DNA of 64,000 bases from Rhodoferax sp. Its GTDB lineage: Bacteria > Pseudomonadota > Gammaproteobacteria > Burkholderiales > Burkholderiaceae_C. The DNA lies in the NCBI RefSeq assembly GCF_028714215.1, contig NZ_JAQTMS010000012.1, forward strand, positions 1 to 64,000. The letters are read 5' to 3'. The position numbers were made by a program, and so were the translations under genes. Below are positions 1 to 10,048 of the stretch, piece by piece; position 1 is the first letter of the stretch, and the number at the start of each line of letters is the position of its first letter. The notes below the pieces were generated by a model. The model was not told the origin of the DNA. It made no database searches and was given only the letters and a program-made list of their open reading frames with translations.

Positions 1-645
1 CTCCTCCAGCATGGTACTGGCTTTCAGCAAATCGGACCTTTGATCAACCACTCTGAGGGCCTCGGCGGTGTTGCGGGTCGGAATATGGGGAATATTGGCG
101 ACAAGATCGCCCTTCCAGTCAACCGGCAGTGCCGCAGTGTCGCGCAAGGTTGAGGAGCCGAGCAAAGGAAGCACCAGATAGGGACCGCTGCCCACCCCCC
201 AGTAGCCCAGGGTATGGCCGAAATCCTTGGTATGTTTTTCGATGTCCATCTCGGTCGCCACATCGAAAACACCACCCCAACCAAGAACGGTATTGACCCC
301 GACACGGCGCAAACTGTCCATCGCCGCCTGTCCCTTGAACTGCAAGGCGTTATTCACAAACGACCAGACATCTTCCAGGTTGCCAAAAAAATTGCCAATC
401 CCTTGCCGCACCCGCACCGGCATGACATCCCTATAAGTGCTGGCCACCGGCTTGAGGACCGCCGCGTCGACCGCATCGTTGAAGCGGTAGACCCCGCGAT
501 TGAACGGCTCCAGCGGATCACGCGGATCGGCGGTAGGCCCGCTGGCGCAGCCGGCCAGCGACAAGGCAACCAGCAACACGCCGGCCTTCAGGGCGCGAGC
601 GACGCCCGGCCGAGCAACACGTGACAGTGCCAAATTGACCGTCAT
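1..645 (-). CDS. mlaA: MlaA (VacJ) outer-membrane lipoprotein, C-terminus beyond the window
   Basis: Read on the minus strand from ATG at 645; the frame is still open at base 1, so the gene is partial at its 3' end. The N-terminus is a lipoprotein signal with lipobox LAGC, followed by the MlaA-typical DPLEPFNRGVYRFND stretch and later blocks such as NNALQFKG and GHTLGYWGVGSGPYLVLP. MlaA sits in the outer membrane and removes misplaced phospholipids from the outer leaflet, passing them to the Mla system. The start overlaps the mlaD stop by 4 bp (ATGA), so the two are translationally linked and belong to the mlaFED operon. The mlaC and mlaB genes would be expected past the left edge. Confidence 0.93.
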   Translation of the reverse strand, partial: MTVNLALSRVARPGVARALKAGVLLVALSLAGCASGPTADPRDPLEPFNRGVYRFNDAVDAAVLKPVASTYRDVMPVRVRQGIGNFFGNLEDVWSFVNNALQFKGQAAMDSLRRVGVNTVLGWGGVFDVATEMDIEKHTKDFGHTLGYWGVGSGPYLVLPLLGSSTLRDTAALPVDWKGDLVANIPHIPTRNTAEALRVVDQRSDLLKASTMLEE

Positions 646-1130
646 TTCTTTCCCTTGGCAGGCTCGGGGCCACTGCCCTCAGCCGCCTTGCTGTACAAAA
701 ACTGGCCAATCAGGCTTTCCAGCACCATCGCCGATTGCGTATTCGAGACGGTATCTTCCGCCACCAGCGTCTTCTCGTCGGCACCCGGTTCCAAACCCAA
801 GTATTGCTCGCCCAGCAAACCACTGGTCAGAATTTTCAGGGAGCTGTCCTTGGGAAACACATAACGGCTTTCCATTGCCAATGTCACCCGCGCCTGAAAG
901 GATTTGTCATCGAAAATTATTTTTTCGACACGGCCCACCACCACACCGGCGCTGCGCACCGCAGCTTTTGGCTTGAGTCCTCCGACATTGTCAAACTTGG
1001 CGTAAATGGTATAGCTTTTCTGGAAACTCAGAGTCAGTAAATTGGCTGACTGCAAAGCCAAAAACAGGATGGCCACGGCACCAATCAGCACAAAAATACC
1101 AACCCATACGTCATTTTTTGAGCGCTGCAT
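642..1130 (-). CDS. mlaD: MlaD, MCE-domain substrate-binding subunit of the phospholipid transporter
   Basis: 162 residues from ATG at 1130 with AAGGAAG a few bases upstream; a TTG one codon earlier is an unlikely start. One N-terminal membrane segment (VWVGIFVLIGAVAILFLAL) anchors the protein in the inner membrane. It is followed by a single MCE/MlaD domain (YTIYAKFDNVGGLKPKAAV to LLGEQYLGLEPG). MlaD forms the hexameric periplasmic ring on the MlaFEB ABC transporter and handles phospholipids moving between the membranes. The C-terminus is short and ends in a lysine-rich tail. It lies between mlaE (gap with a palindromic repeat) and mlaA (4-bp overlap). Confidence 0.95.
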   Translation of the reverse strand: MQRSKNDVWVGIFVLIGAVAILFLALQSANLLTLSFQKSYTIYAKFDNVGGLKPKAAVRSAGVVVGRVEKIIFDDKSFQARVTLAMESRYVFPKDSSLKILTSGLLGEQYLGLEPGADEKTLVAEDTVSNTQSAMVLESLIGQFLYSKAAEGSGPEPAKGKK

Positions 1131-1148
1131 CAAACTTCCTTATAAGCG

Positions 1149-1200
1149 GTTGGGGACAGAGCCGGCTCGCTTCTCGTAGCTGCGGTCTTTCCCACAAAAT
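1149..1200 (-). repeat. Intergenic palindromic repeat, family A (long form)
   Basis: The mlaE-mlaD gap holds, on the minus strand, ATTTTGTGGGAAAGA at one end and GCTCTGTCCCCAAC at the other, with about 25 variable bases between. The last 14 bases are identical to the ends of the repeats at 4358-4390 and 62943-62977. The whole element resembles the one after ponA at 25059-25110. A REP-like transcribed stem-loop between co-transcribed genes is the best reading. Confidence 0.6.
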
Positions 1201-1209
1201 ATTCGGCAT

Positions 1210-1992
1210 TCATATGGTAAACATCATGGCAGTCAGGATGAAATCCATGCCCAGCACCGACAGGGATGCCATCACCACGGTTCGGGTCGTCGCACTGGCC
1301 ACGCCTTCCGGCGTGGGCTGAGCATTGAACCCCTGCAATAACGCGATAAAGGTCACCGTGAAACCAAAAACAACACTCTTGATGACACCGTTGCCGACGT
1401 CTTGCCAGACATCGACACCGCCCTGAATCTGGCTCCAGAAGGAACCGGCATCGACGCCAATCATGAGCACGCCGACAACCCAGCCGCCGATGATGCCCAT
1501 GGCGCTAAAAACCGCCGCCAGCAAGGGCATGGTAATGACGCCGGCCCAAAAACGGGGCGCCAGAACGCGCTGCACCGGATCCACCGCCATCATCTCCATG
1601 ACGCTGATCTGTTCACCCGCCTTCATCAGACCGATCTCGGCCGTCAGAGACGTTCCGGCCCGGCCGGCGAACAACAGGGCCGTCACCACCGGCCCCAATT
1701 CCCTGACCAGGCTGAGCGTCACCAACAGACCCAGCGCTTCGGACGAGCCATAGCGCTGCAAGGTGTAGTAGCCCTGCAAGCCAAAAACAAAGCCAACGAA
1801 CAAGCCGGACACGGCAATGATGGCCAACGAGTAGTTGCCCAGGAAGTGAATCTGGTCACGCACCAGCCCGAAGCGCTTCAAGCTACCGCCCAAGGTTGCC
1901 AAAAGGCGAATGAAAAGCCGGGCACCTTGCCCCAGGCTGGCCAATTGACTTCGAACCGCAAAACCGACATCCCCAGGCTTGTACCAACTCAT
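1210..1992 (-). CDS. mlaE: MlaE, permease subunit of the phospholipid ABC transporter
   Basis: 260 residues from ATG at 1992 ([11 protein letters not shown]); the frame is open further upstream but this ATG overlaps the mlaF stop by 4 bp, the usual arrangement. MlaE/YrbE permease features are clear: LVRELGPVVTALLFAGRAGTSLTAEIG and EQISVMEMMAVDPVQRVLAPRFWAG, with about five membrane segments. It forms the inner-membrane channel that works with MlaF (ATPase) and MlaD (MCE ring) in retrograde or anterograde phospholipid transport. Transcribed after mlaF and before mlaD. Confidence 0.95.
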   Translation of the reverse strand: MSWYKPGDVGFAVRSQLASLGQGARLFIRLLATLGGSLKRFGLVRDQIHFLGNYSLAIIAVSGLFVGFVFGLQGYYTLQRYGSSEALGLLVTLSLVRELGPVVTALLFAGRAGTSLTAEIGLMKAGEQISVMEMMAVDPVQRVLAPRFWAGVITMPLLAAVFSAMGIIGGWVVGVLMIGVDAGSFWSQIQGGVDVWQDVGNGVIKSVVFGFTVTFIALLQGFNAQPTPEGVASATTRTVVMASLSVLGMDFILTAMMFTI

Positions 1993-2804
1993 GGCGTTGC
2001 TCCCAGGCCGAAATCCTGCCCTACCGAGGGGCCTGGATAATGAAAACGCACCGGGCCATCGGGCAAGGCATTCACGTACTGGTATACCAACGGGTCGGTG
2101 CTGTGGCATACATGATCGGGTGTGCCTTCGGTCGCCACTTTGCCGTTGGCCAAAATGATGACGTGGTCGGCGATGGCCAAGGTCTGCTCCAACTCATGCG
2201 AGACAAAGATGCTGGTCAGTCCCATGGAGTCGTTGAGCTGGCGTATCAAGCGCGCCGAGGTACCGGTGGATATCGGGTCCAGACCGGAGAACGGCTCGTC
2301 GTACATCACCAATTCAGGGTCCAGCGCAATCGCCCGCGCCAGCGCGATGCGTCGGGCCATGCCGCCCGAGACCTCGCTGGGCATCATGTCTCGCGAGCCA
2401 CGCAAGCCGACCGCGTTGAGCTTCATCAAAACGATATCCCGGATCAGGGCTTCCGGCAAATCGGTGTGTTCACGCAGCGGGAACGCCACATTCTCGAACA
2501 CCGACAGATCGGCAAACAAGGCGCCAAACTGGAACAGCATGCCCATGCGGCGGCGTGCCGCATAGAGCTGCAACTGGTCCATACGGGCGACGTCTTGTCC
2601 GTCGAACAGCAATTCACCGGCCTGCGCCCGAAGCTGCCCTCCGATCAGTCGCAACAGGGTTGTCTTGCCTCCGCCCGAGGCGCCCATCAGCGCGGTGACC
2701 TTGCCGCGCGGCACAGACACGCAAACGTCGTCCAGAATGACGCGCTCGCCATAGCCAAAGCTCAGGTGACGCAGTTCGACAAGAGATACCGAAGGTGAGG
2801 GCAT
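1989..2804 (-). CDS. mlaF: MlaF, ATPase subunit of the phospholipid ABC transporter
   Basis: 271 residues from ATG at 2804 ([19 protein letters not shown]). ABC ATPase motifs are complete: Walker [11 protein letters not shown]-loop LFQFGALF, signature SGGMARR (a variant of the canonical LSGGQ usual for MlaF), Walker [14 protein letters not shown] and the H-loop SHE. It powers MlaE. The C-terminal extension after [12 protein letters not shown] contains [18 protein letters not shown], typical of MlaF, where the tail contributes to dimer contacts. It lies 56 bp downstream of gltD and starts the mla gene run. Confidence 0.95.
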   Translation of the reverse strand: MPSPSVSLVELRHLSFGYGERVILDDVCVSVPRGKVTALMGASGGGKTTLLRLIGGQLRAQAGELLFDGQDVARMDQLQLYAARRRMGMLFQFGALFADLSVFENVAFPLREHTDLPEALIRDIVLMKLNAVGLRGSRDMMPSEVSGGMARRIALARAIALDPELVMYDEPFSGLDPISTGTSARLIRQLNDSMGLTSIFVSHELEQTLAIADHVIILANGKVATEGTPDHVCHSTDPLVYQYVNALPDGPVRFHYPGPSVGQDFGLGATP

Positions 2805-2860
2805 GATAAATAACAAGGCCGGGTGGTGCCCGGCCCTGCGATCATACGGGATTACACCTA

Positions 2861-4348
2861 CTAGCGTGGCAGAACGCTGGCGCCCATCAAAAATTCATCG
2901 ACCGCACGTGCGGCCTGACGACCTTCACGGATGGCCCATACCACCAGACTCTGACCGCGGCGCATGTCGCCAGCGGCAAAGACCTTGCTGACATTGGTAG
3001 CGTAGGCGGCCGAGAAGTCAGTACTTGCTTTGGCATTACCGCGGGCGTCTTTTTCGACACCGAAGGCCTCCAGCACCGAGGCCACCGGGGCGACAAAACC
3101 CATCGCCAGCAATACCAGATCGGCTTTCAGGATCTGCTCACTGCCCGCCACCTCCAGCATTTTGCCGTCTTGCCAATCGACACGAACGGTCTTCAAACCG
3201 GTAACTCTGCCTTTTTCGCCCAGAAATTCTTTGGTCGAGATGGCGAACTCGCGGCTGCAACCCTCTTCGTGGCTGGAACTGGTGCGCAACTTGAGCGGCC
3301 AGTAAGGCCAAGTCAAGGGACGATTCTCTTGCACCGGGGGCTGTGGCATGACTTCAAACTGGGTCACACTGGCCGCACCGTGACGCTTGGCCGTGCCGAC
3401 GCAGTCGGAGCCGGTGTCGCCGCCGCCAATGACGACCACGTGCTTGCCGTCGGCCCTGATTTGGCTGATACCCCGGCCCTTGAGTTTGTCGCCGGCGTTG
3501 ACCTTGTTCTGTTGCGGCAGGAACTCCATGGCGAAGTAGATGCCGTCCAGCTCGCGGCCCGGCACCGGCAGGTCGCGTGACTGCTCGGCACCGCCGGTCA
3601 GCAGTACCGCGTCGAAGTCCTTTTGCAGTTGGGCTGCGGAAACGGTCTCCTTGGACCAATTGGTCACCTTGGCGCCGGGACCGGATTTGGGCATCTCGCC
3701 CACCAGCACACCGGTGCGAATGGTGACGCCTTCCTGCTGTAGTTGCAGGACGCGGCGATCAATGTGCGATTTTTCCATCTTGAAGTCCGGAATGCCGTAG
3801 CGCAGCAAGCCACCCACCCGGTCATTCTTCTCGAACAAGGTCACGTCATGGCCGGCCCGTGCCAATTGCTGCGCCGCCGCCATGCCGGCCGGGCCGGAAC
3901 CGACCACCGCCACTTTTTTGCCGCTCCGGTGCCTGGCCAACTGCGGCTGCACCCAGCCCTCGGCCCAGGCCCGGTCAATGATGGCGTGCTCGATCGACTT
4001 GATGCCCACCGCACTGTCGTTCACGTTCAGTGTGCAGGCAGCCTCGCAAGGTGCCGGACAGACGCGGCCGGTGAACTCGGGAAAGTTGTTGGTGCTGTGC
4101 AGCAGATCGGCTGCATTTTTCCAGTCCCCACGGTAAACCAGATCGTTGAAATCGGGAATGATGTTGTTGACCGGACAGCCGTTGTTGCAAAACGGCGTGC
4201 CGCAGTCCATGCAGCGTGCCGCCTGCACCTTGGCTTGTGCTTCGTCCAGACCAATGACGAATTCCTTGTAATTTTTCAAGCGCTCAGGCACCGGCTCGTA
4301 GCCTTCCTCAAGACGCTCGAACTCCATGAAGCCAGTGACTTTTCCCAT
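2861..4348 (-). CDS. gltD: Glutamate synthase (NADPH) small subunit
   Basis: 495 residues, full length for GltD. The N-terminal part has the two cysteine clusters for 4Fe-4S centres ([14 protein letters not shown] and [10 protein letters not shown]). These are followed by the FAD-binding glycine motif [18 protein letters not shown] near residue 147 and the NADPH-binding motif [12 protein letters not shown]. The subunit passes electrons from NADPH through FAD and Fe-S centres to GltB, which makes two glutamates from glutamine and 2-oxoglutarate. It follows gltB on the same strand, separated by 58 bp that contain a palindromic repeat. Confidence 0.97.
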   Translation of the reverse strand: MGKVTGFMEFERLEEGYEPVPERLKNYKEFVIGLDEAQAKVQAARCMDCGTPFCNNGCPVNNIIPDFNDLVYRGDWKNAADLLHSTNNFPEFTGRVCPAPCEAACTLNVNDSAVGIKSIEHAIIDRAWAEGWVQPQLARHRSGKKVAVVGSGPAGMAAAQQLARAGHDVTLFEKNDRVGGLLRYGIPDFKMEKSHIDRRVLQLQQEGVTIRTGVLVGEMPKSGPGAKVTNWSKETVSAAQLQKDFDAVLLTGGAEQSRDLPVPGRELDGIYFAMEFLPQQNKVNAGDKLKGRGISQIRADGKHVVVIGGGDTGSDCVGTAKRHGAASVTQFEVMPQPPVQENRPLTWPYWPLKLRTSSSHEEGCSREFAISTKEFLGEKGRVTGLKTVRVDWQDGKMLEVAGSEQILKADLVLLAMGFVAPVASVLEAFGVEKDARGNAKASTDFSAAYATNVSKVFAAGDMRRGQSLVVWAIREGRQAARAVDEFLMGASVLPR

Positions 4349-4357
4349 AATTACTCC

Positions 4358-4390
4358 TTTGCGGGACAGATCTTCAGCTCTGTCCCCAAC
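4358..4390. repeat. Intergenic palindromic repeat, family A (short form)
   Basis: Between gltD and gltB. GGGACAGA at 4363-4370 and TCTGTCCC at 4379-4386 form a perfect 8-bp stem around an 8-base loop. The same unit with small changes recurs at 62943-62977, and its right half recurs at 1149-1162. It may tune the gltB:gltD transcript ratio, but that is only inference. Confidence 0.7.
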
Positions 4391-4406
4391 ACGTTAAACC
4401 GCTGAT

Positions 4407-7400
4407 TCATGAGCCAGCCGACGCTGCTTCCTTTTTTGTAGCAGCTTGCCCGCCAGCAGGGGCCGGCACTTCTCTTTTGGCATGAATCTGACCCAGGGCG
4501 CGCTTGTACTCATTGGGAAACACCTTGACGAATTTCAACCGGGACTGGTCCCAGTTATCGAGCAATTCACGGGCACGCTTGCTGCCGGTCCAGCGGTTGT
4601 GCTCCTCCAGCAACTTCCTCAGTTGCGCTTCATCGCTCTGACCACGATGCCACAGGCCAGGGTCGAGACTGGCTTGCTGCTCCGCCGTCGTCAGCACTTT
4701 CTCCAGGGACACCATGGCGCCATTGCAGCGTTTGGAGAACTGGCCATCTTCGTCGTACACGTAGGCAATACCGCCGCTCATGCCGGCGGCAAAATTGCGC
4801 CCGGTCCGGCCCAGCACGGCCACCGTGCCACCCGTCATGTACTCGCACCCGTGGTCGCCGGTGCCTTCCACGACGGCCGTGGCACCCGACAAACGAACGG
4901 CAAAGCGTTCACCGGCAACGCCGCTGAAAAACGCTTCACCGCTGGTGGCGCCGTACATCACGGTGTTGCCGACAATGGTGTTGCGAATCGCCTCGCCCCG
5001 GAAGTCGATGCTGGGGCGGACCACCACACGCCCACCGGAGAGACCCTTGCCGGTGTAATCGTTGGCGTCGCCAATCAGGTAGAGCGTGATGCCGCGCGCC
5101 AGAAAAGCGCCAAACGACTGCCCCCCGGTACCCTCAAGCTGGATGTGAATCGTGTTATCGGGCAAGCCCTCCGGGTGGACACGGGTGACCGCCCCGGACA
5201 GCATCGCTCCGACCGATCGGTTGACATTGCGGACCGGCTCGATGAACTGGACTTTCTCGCCCTTGTCGATGGCCGGGCGCGCCTTAGCAATCAACACGTT
5301 GTCGAGCGAGCGCTCAAGACCATGCTCCTGGCTCTCGGTCTGGTACTGGGGCACGTCGGCCGGGACCTTGGCTTGGGCAAACAGTCGGCTGAAGTCGAGT
5401 CCCCTGGACTTCCAGTGCGCGATGCCCTTGTGGGTGTCGAGCAGATCGGAGCGGCCAATCAGATCATCAAACTTTCGAATCCCCAGCTGGGCCATGATGG
5501 CACGCACTTCTTCCGCGATGAAGAAGAAGTAGTTGACCACGTGCTCGGGCTTGCCGGAGAACTTTTTGCGCAACACCGGGTCTTGCGTGGCGACGCCCAC
5601 CGGGCAGGTGTTGAGGTGACACTTGCGCATCATGATGCAGCCCTCCACCACCAGCGGAGCAGTGGCAAAACCGAACTCGTCGGCGCCCAGCAAGGCACCA
5701 ATCACCACATCACGCCCGGTCTTCATCTGACCGTCGGCCTGAACCCGGATGCGGCTGCGCAAGCGGTTGAGCACCAGCGTCTGCTGGGTTTCGGCCAGGC
5801 CGATTTCCCAGGGGCTGCCGGCGTGCTTGATGGATGACCAGGGTGAAGCGCCGGTGCCCCCATCATGGCCGGCAATTACCACGTGATCGCTCTTGCATTT
5901 GGCGACACCGGCGGCGATGGTGCCGACGCCAATTTCACTCACCAGTTTGACACTGATGCTGGAGTGGGGCGCCACGTTTTTCAAATCGTGGATCAGTTGC
6001 GCCAGATCTTCAATCGAATAGATGTCGTGGTGCGGTGGCGGCGAAATCAGGCCCACGCCGGGCACCGAGTGACGCAGCCGGCCGATGTACTCTGACACTT
6101 TGCCGCCCGGCAGTTGTCCGCCCTCGCCCGGCTTGGCGCCCTGCGCCATCTTGATCTGGATCTGGTCGGCGCTGTTGAGGTACTCGGCCGTCACACCAAA
6201 GCGACCCGAAGCCACCTGCTTGATGCGTGACCGTAAGCTATCGCCGTCCTGCAAAGGCAAATCCACTTCCACCACATCGTCGCCAATCACGCTCTTGAGC
6301 GAGTCGCCTATTTTGATTGGAATGCCCCTTAATTCATTGCGGTAGCGCGCCGGATCTTCGCCGCCCTCGCCGGTGTTGCTCTTGCCGCCAATGCGATTCA
6401 TGGCAACTGCCAGCGTGGCATGGGCTTCCGTGCTGATGGAGCCCAGCGACATGGCCCCGGTGGCAAAGCGTTTGACAATTTCCTTGGCCGATTCGACTTC
6501 CTCCACGGCGATCGCCTTGGTCGCATCCAGTCTGAATTCGAACAGGCCGCGCAGCGTCATGTGGCGACGGCTCTGGTCGTTGATGAGCTGCGCGAATTCC
6601 TTGTAGGTGTTCCAGTTGTTGGCGCGCGTACTGTGCTGCAGCTTGGCAATGGCATCGGGCGTCCACATGTGCTCTTCTCCCCGGGCACGCCAGGCGTATT
6701 CGCCACCCGTGTCCAGCATGTTGGCCAGCACCGGATCGTCGCCGAAAGCCGCTTGGTGCATGCGGATGGCTTCTTCGGCGATCTCGAAGACACCGATCCC
6801 CTCCACCCGGCTGGGCGTGCCGGCAAAGTACTTGTCCACGGTCTCGCTGGACAGGCCAATCACCTCGAACAACTGCGCGCCGCAATAGCTCATGTAGGTG
6901 GAGACGCCCATCTTGGACATGATCTTGGACAGGCCCTTGCCGACGGCCTTGACGTAGTTGTAGATGGCCTTGTCGGCGCTCAGGTCGCCGGCCAGGTCTT
7001 TGTGAACACTGACCAGCGTTTCCATCGCCAGATAAGGATGCACTGCTTCCGCGCCATACGCCGCCAGCACGCCGAAGTGGTGCACCTCGCGGGCGGTGCC
7101 GGTTTCCACCACCAGGCCGGCGGTGGTGCGCAAGCCTTCCCGCACCAAGTGCTGGTGGATGGCCGACAAGGCCAACAGGGCCGGAATTGCCACTTGCGTG
7201 GCGCTGATTCCGCGGTCGCTGATGATGAGAATGTTGTTGCCACCCTTGATTGCGTCCACCGCTTCGGCGCACAGCGAAGCCAGCTTGGCTTCCACGCCCT
7301 CGTGGCCCCAGGCCAGCGGGTAGGTGATGTCCAGTGTGTAGCTGCGAAACTTGCCTTGCGTGTGCTTTTCGATGTTGCGCAGCTTGGCCATGTCGGCGAA

Positions 7401-9143
7401 GTCGAGCACCGGCTGACTCACCTCCAGACGCATCGGTGGGTTGACCTGATTGATGTCCAGCAGATTGGGCTTAGGTCCGATGAAGGACACCAGCGACATC
7501 ACAATGGCTTCGCGGATCGGGTCGATCGGCGGGTTCGTCACCTGGGCGAACAATTGCTTGAAGTAGTTGTAGAGCGGCTTGTTCTTGTCGGACAGCACCG
7601 CCAGCGGGCTGTCGTTGCCCATGGAACCAATCGCTTCTTCACCCGCGCTGGCCATCGGCGCCAGCAGGAACTTGAGGTCTTCCTGGGTGAAACCGAAGGC
7701 CTGCTGGCGATCCAGCAGGCTCGGTGAAATAGGGGTCAGATCCAAATCTACCCCTATTTCACCCACCACATCATCGAGCTTGATGCGAAGATTTTCGATC
7801 CACTGCTTGTAGGGCTTGACGTTGGCCAGATGGGTCTTGAGCTCTTCGTCATCGATCATGCGGCCCTGTTCCAGGTCGATCAGGAACATCTTGCCGGGCT
7901 GCAGACGCCACTTGCGCACAATTTTGTTCTCGGGCACCGGCAGCACACCGGATTCGGACGCCATGATGACCAGGTCGTCATCCGTGATGCAATAGCGCGA
8001 GGGGCGCAAGCCATTGCGGTCCAGTGTGGCACCGATCTGGCGACCGTCGGTGAACACGATGGAGGCCGGACCATCCCAGGGCTCCAGCATGGCGGCGTGG
8101 TACTCATAGAAGGCCTTGCGGCGCTGGTCCATGGTGCTGTGCTGCTCCCATGGCTCCGGAATCATCATCATCACCGCCTGGGCCAAGGGGTAGCCAGCCA
8201 TGGTCAGGAGTTCGAGACAGTTGTCAAAGGTGGCGGTGTCGGATTGGCCAGGGAAGGTGATCGGGTAGAGCTTTTGCAAGTCGGCACCCAGCACCGGCGA
8301 CGACATCACACCTTCACGCGCTTTCATCCAGTTGAAGTTGCCCTTGACAGTGTTGATCTCGCCGTTGTGGGCCACATAACGGTAAGGGTGGGCCAGCGGC
8401 CATTCGGGGAAGGTGTTGGTGGAAAAGCGCTGATGCACCAAACCAAGGGCCGAAACGCAACGCGGGTCTTCCAGGTCACGGAAGTAGGTGCCCACCTGAT
8501 CGGCCAGCAACAAACCTTTGTAGATGACGGTCCGGCTGGACATGCTGGGCACGTAATACTCTTTGCTGTGCTTGAGCTTGAGCGCCTGGATGTTGGCACT
8601 GGCAGTCTTGCGGATCACATACAGCTTGCGCTCCAGCGCATCCTGCACGATCACGTCGTTGCCGCGCCCAATGAAGACCTGACGCAGAACCGGCTCTTTT
8701 TCGCGCACCGTGGGCGACATCGGCATCTCACGGTTGACCGGCACATCGCGCCAGCCCAGCAGCACCTGCCGTTCGGCTTTGATGGCACGCTCCATCTCCT
8801 GCTCGCAGGCCTGGCGGGAAGCGTGCTCCTTGGGCAGAAAGATCATGCCAACGCCGTATTCGCCCGGCGGCGGCAAGATCACACCCTGCGCCGCCATCTC
8901 CTGGCGATAAAGCGCGTCAGGCAACTGAATCAGAATGCCGGCGCCGTCGCCCATCAGCTTGTCGGCTCCGACAGCACCCCGATGGTCCAGGTTCTCCAGA
9001 ATCTTCAGTGCATTCTTGACAATTTCATGCGACTTGCCGCCCTTGATGTGCGCCACAAAACCGACACCACAAGCATCGTGCTCATTGGCGGAAGAATACA
9101 AACCGTGTTCCTTGAGATGCAAGATCTCGGCAGCCGTCGTCAT
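4407..9143 (-). CDS. gltB: Glutamate synthase (NADPH) large subunit
   Basis: 1578 residues, about the usual 1500-1580. The class II glutamine amidotransferase domain begins with catalytic Cys25 (HDACGVGF) after a short propeptide, so the chosen ATG fits a precursor that is cleaved before Cys25. The central and FMN-binding TIM-barrel domains follow ([45 protein letters not shown]), with the 3Fe-4S cysteines near [15 protein letters not shown] and a C-terminal beta-helix ([16 protein letters not shown]). It converts glutamine plus 2-oxoglutarate to two glutamates with GltD. Oddity: residues about 461-474 are encoded by a 41-base palindrome (7723-7763) that looks like an in-frame repeat insertion. 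Confidence 0.97.
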   Translation of the reverse strand: MTTAAEILHLKEHGLYSSANEHDACGVGFVAHIKGGKSHEIVKNALKILENLDHRGAVGADKLMGDGAGILIQLPDALYRQEMAAQGVILPPPGEYGVGMIFLPKEHASRQACEQEMERAIKAERQVLLGWRDVPVNREMPMSPTVREKEPVLRQVFIGRGNDVIVQDALERKLYVIRKTASANIQALKLKHSKEYYVPSMSSRTVIYKGLLLADQVGTYFRDLEDPRCVSALGLVHQRFSTNTFPEWPLAHPYRYVAHNGEINTVKGNFNWMKAREGVMSSPVLGADLQKLYPITFPGQSDTATFDNCLELLTMAGYPLAQAVMMMIPEPWEQHSTMDQRRKAFYEYHAAMLEPWDGPASIVFTDGRQIGATLDRNGLRPSRYCITDDDLVIMASESGVLPVPENKIVRKWRLQPGKMFLIDLEQGRMIDDEELKTHLANVKPYKQWIENLRIKLDDVVGEIGVDLDLTPISPSLLDRQQAFGFTQEDLKFLLAPMASAGEEAIGSMGNDSPLAVLSDKNKPLYNYFKQLFAQVTNPPIDPIREAIVMSLVSFIGPKPNLLDINQVNPPMRLEVSQPVLDFADMAKLRNIEKHTQGKFRSYTLDITYPLAWGHEGVEAKLASLCAEAVDAIKGGNNILIISDRGISATQVAIPALLALSAIHQHLVREGLRTTAGLVVETGTAREVHHFGVLAAYGAEAVHPYLAMETLVSVHKDLAGDLSADKAIYNYVKAVGKGLSKIMSKMGVSTYMSYCGAQLFEVIGLSSETVDKYFAGTPSRVEGIGVFEIAEEAIRMHQAAFGDDPVLANMLDTGGEYAWRARGEEHMWTPDAIAKLQHSTRANNWNTYKEFAQLINDQSRRHMTLRGLFEFRLDATKAIAVEEVESAKEIVKRFATGAMSLGSISTEAHATLAVAMNRIGGKSNTGEGGEDPARYRNELRGIPIKIGDSLKSVIGDDVVEVDLPLQDGDSLRSRIKQVASGRFGVTAEYLNSADQIQIKMAQGAKPGEGGQLPGGKVSEYIGRLRHSVPGVGLISPPPHHDIYSIEDLAQLIHDLKNVAPHSSISVKLVSEIGVGTIAAGVAKCKSDHVVIAGHDGGTGASPWSSIKHAGSPWEIGLAETQQTLVLNRLRSRIRVQADGQMKTGRDVVIGALLGADEFGFATAPLVVEGCIMMRKCHLNTCPVGVATQDPVLRKKFSGKPEHVVNYFFFIAEEVRAIMAQLGIRKFDDLIGRSDLLDTHKGIAHWKSRGLDFSRLFAQAKVPADVPQYQTESQEHGLERSLDNVLIAKARPAIDKGEKVQFIEPVRNVNRSVGAMLSGAVTRVHPEGLPDNTIHIQLEGTGGQSFGAFLARGITLYLIGDANDYTGKGLSGGRVVVRPSIDFRGEAIRNTIVGNTVMYGATSGEAFFSGVAGERFAVRLSGATAVVEGTGDHGCEYMTGGTVAVLGRTGRNFAAGMSGGIAYVYDEDGQFSKRCNGAMVSLEKVLTTAEQQASLDPGLWHRGQSDEAQLRKLLEEHNRWTGSKRARELLDNWDQSRLKFVKVFPNEYKRALGQIHAKREVPAPAGGQAATKKEAASAGS
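7723..7763. repeat. Long palindrome inserted in frame inside gltB, family B
   Basis: GGTGAAATAGGGGT at 7723-7736 pairs with ACCCCTATTTCACC at 7750-7763, and the interior adds AGAT/ATCT around CCAA. This makes an 18-bp stem with one bulged C. It shares GGGGTCAGAT with the terminal repeats of the RAYT unit at 9207 and 10048. On the gltB strand it is translated as [18 protein letters not shown] residues without breaking the frame. Confidence 0.75.
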
Positions 9144-9206
9144 GGCGCGCTCCTAAAAATGTCAGAGTTCAGGAGAATATCGCACTGCAACAAAAATGCC
9201 AAGCAA

Positions 9207-10048
9207 AATAATTGGGGTCAGATTCCAATTAACAATTTTTGATATCGATCATTAAATAATTGGGGACGCATCAAAATACCTGACTACATACCAAATGGAT
9301 AAAGCGGCGAATGCCTGTCCGTTATGTTTTTCGAACTGAAACTGGTCGCCCCGCAGCGCTTTTGGCGACCCGGCGTTGCGTTCGCTTCTGCAAATCAGCG
9401 ACGAAATCGGGCTCGCCCAAGGCCCAGCCGCTCAAGGCCGAATCGGTCAGTGCCTTCTGCTGTGCAGCACTGACACCGGACTGCACCAGGTCAGCGTAGG
9501 CAGCTTCGCGAGCAAAGGGGGTATTGCCAAGTTCCCACAACAAGGCGTGTGGTGTGATGAATTTGTCCGTACGCTGCCCGGTGTAATGCCCGAAGCTGGA
9601 CCACGGATAGTCACACGCTTGAGTCACCAAGCCTGCACGCACCGGATTGAGATCGATATACGCCATGCATGCGAGCAAATAGCGTTCGCCCTGGATCAGG
9701 GTCGACTTGTAGCGCCCCTCCCACAAGGTGCCGCTGCGCTTTTGAGTACTGTTGAAGTAGCGCACGTAGCGCCTTCCGACGGCCTGCATCATCTGCGGCA
9801 AGCCGTCGGCAGTCCGCGGTGTAACCAGCAAATGAAAGTGGTTTCTCATCAGCACATAGGCGTGGATTGCGACGTCAAACTTATCGGCATTCTCAACCAG
9901 CAGATCCAGCAGAGTCTGGTAATCTGTCTTTGAGATAAAAATGGCTTGACGGTTATTGCCACGCTGAATCACGTGGTGCGGGTAACCAGGCAGTGTGAGG
10001 CGGGGAAGTCGGGCCATGGGAGTTAATTGGAATCTGACCCCAATTATT
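9207..10048. mobile_element. RAYT unit: transposase gene bounded by a perfect 27-bp inverted repeat
   Basis: The left end at 9207-9233 begins AATAATTGGGGTCAGATTCC. The right end at 10022-10048 is its exact reverse complement over all 27 bases. Each end can also fold on itself (AATTGG/CCAATT). Inside is one IS200-like tyrosine transposase gene. A partial extra copy of the outer 11 bases (AATAATTGGGG) lies at 9255-9265. The unit lies between gltB and the methyltransferase gene; the right repeat contains the stop codon of that gene. I see no target duplication, as expected for single-strand tyrosine transposition. Confidence 0.8.
9322..10017 (-). CDS. REP-associated tyrosine transposase (RAYT, Y1/IS200-like)
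   Basis: 231 residues. The HUH motif of the Y1 transposase superfamily is HFHLLV near residue 61, preceded by the typical start LTLPGYPHHVIQRGNNRQAIF. The likely catalytic tyrosine lies around GTLWEGRYKST, and YIDLNPVRAGLV plus YPWSSFGHY are standard for COG1943 proteins. The C-terminal extension is basic. RAYTs act on REP palindromes as single-stranded hairpins and are thought to spread them; here the gene is flanked by such repeats. It is a single intact gene, probably domesticated rather than a freely moving IS. Confidence 0.9.
   Translation of the reverse strand: MARLPRLTLPGYPHHVIQRGNNRQAIFISKTDYQTLLDLLVENADKFDVAIHAYVLMRNHFHLLVTPRTADGLPQMMQAVGRRYVRYFNSTQKRSGTLWEGRYKSTLIQGERYLLACMAYIDLNPVRAGLVTQACDYPWSSFGHYTGQRTDKFITPHALLWELGNTPFAREAAYADLVQSGVSAAQQKALTDSALSGWALGEPDFVADLQKRTQRRVAKSAAGRPVSVRKT

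Noticed and set aside
7830-9242. 470-residue plus-strand frame opposite gltB
   Set aside because: Antisense to a clear glutamate synthase; histidine- and glycine-rich composition is typical of shadow frames in GC-rich DNA.
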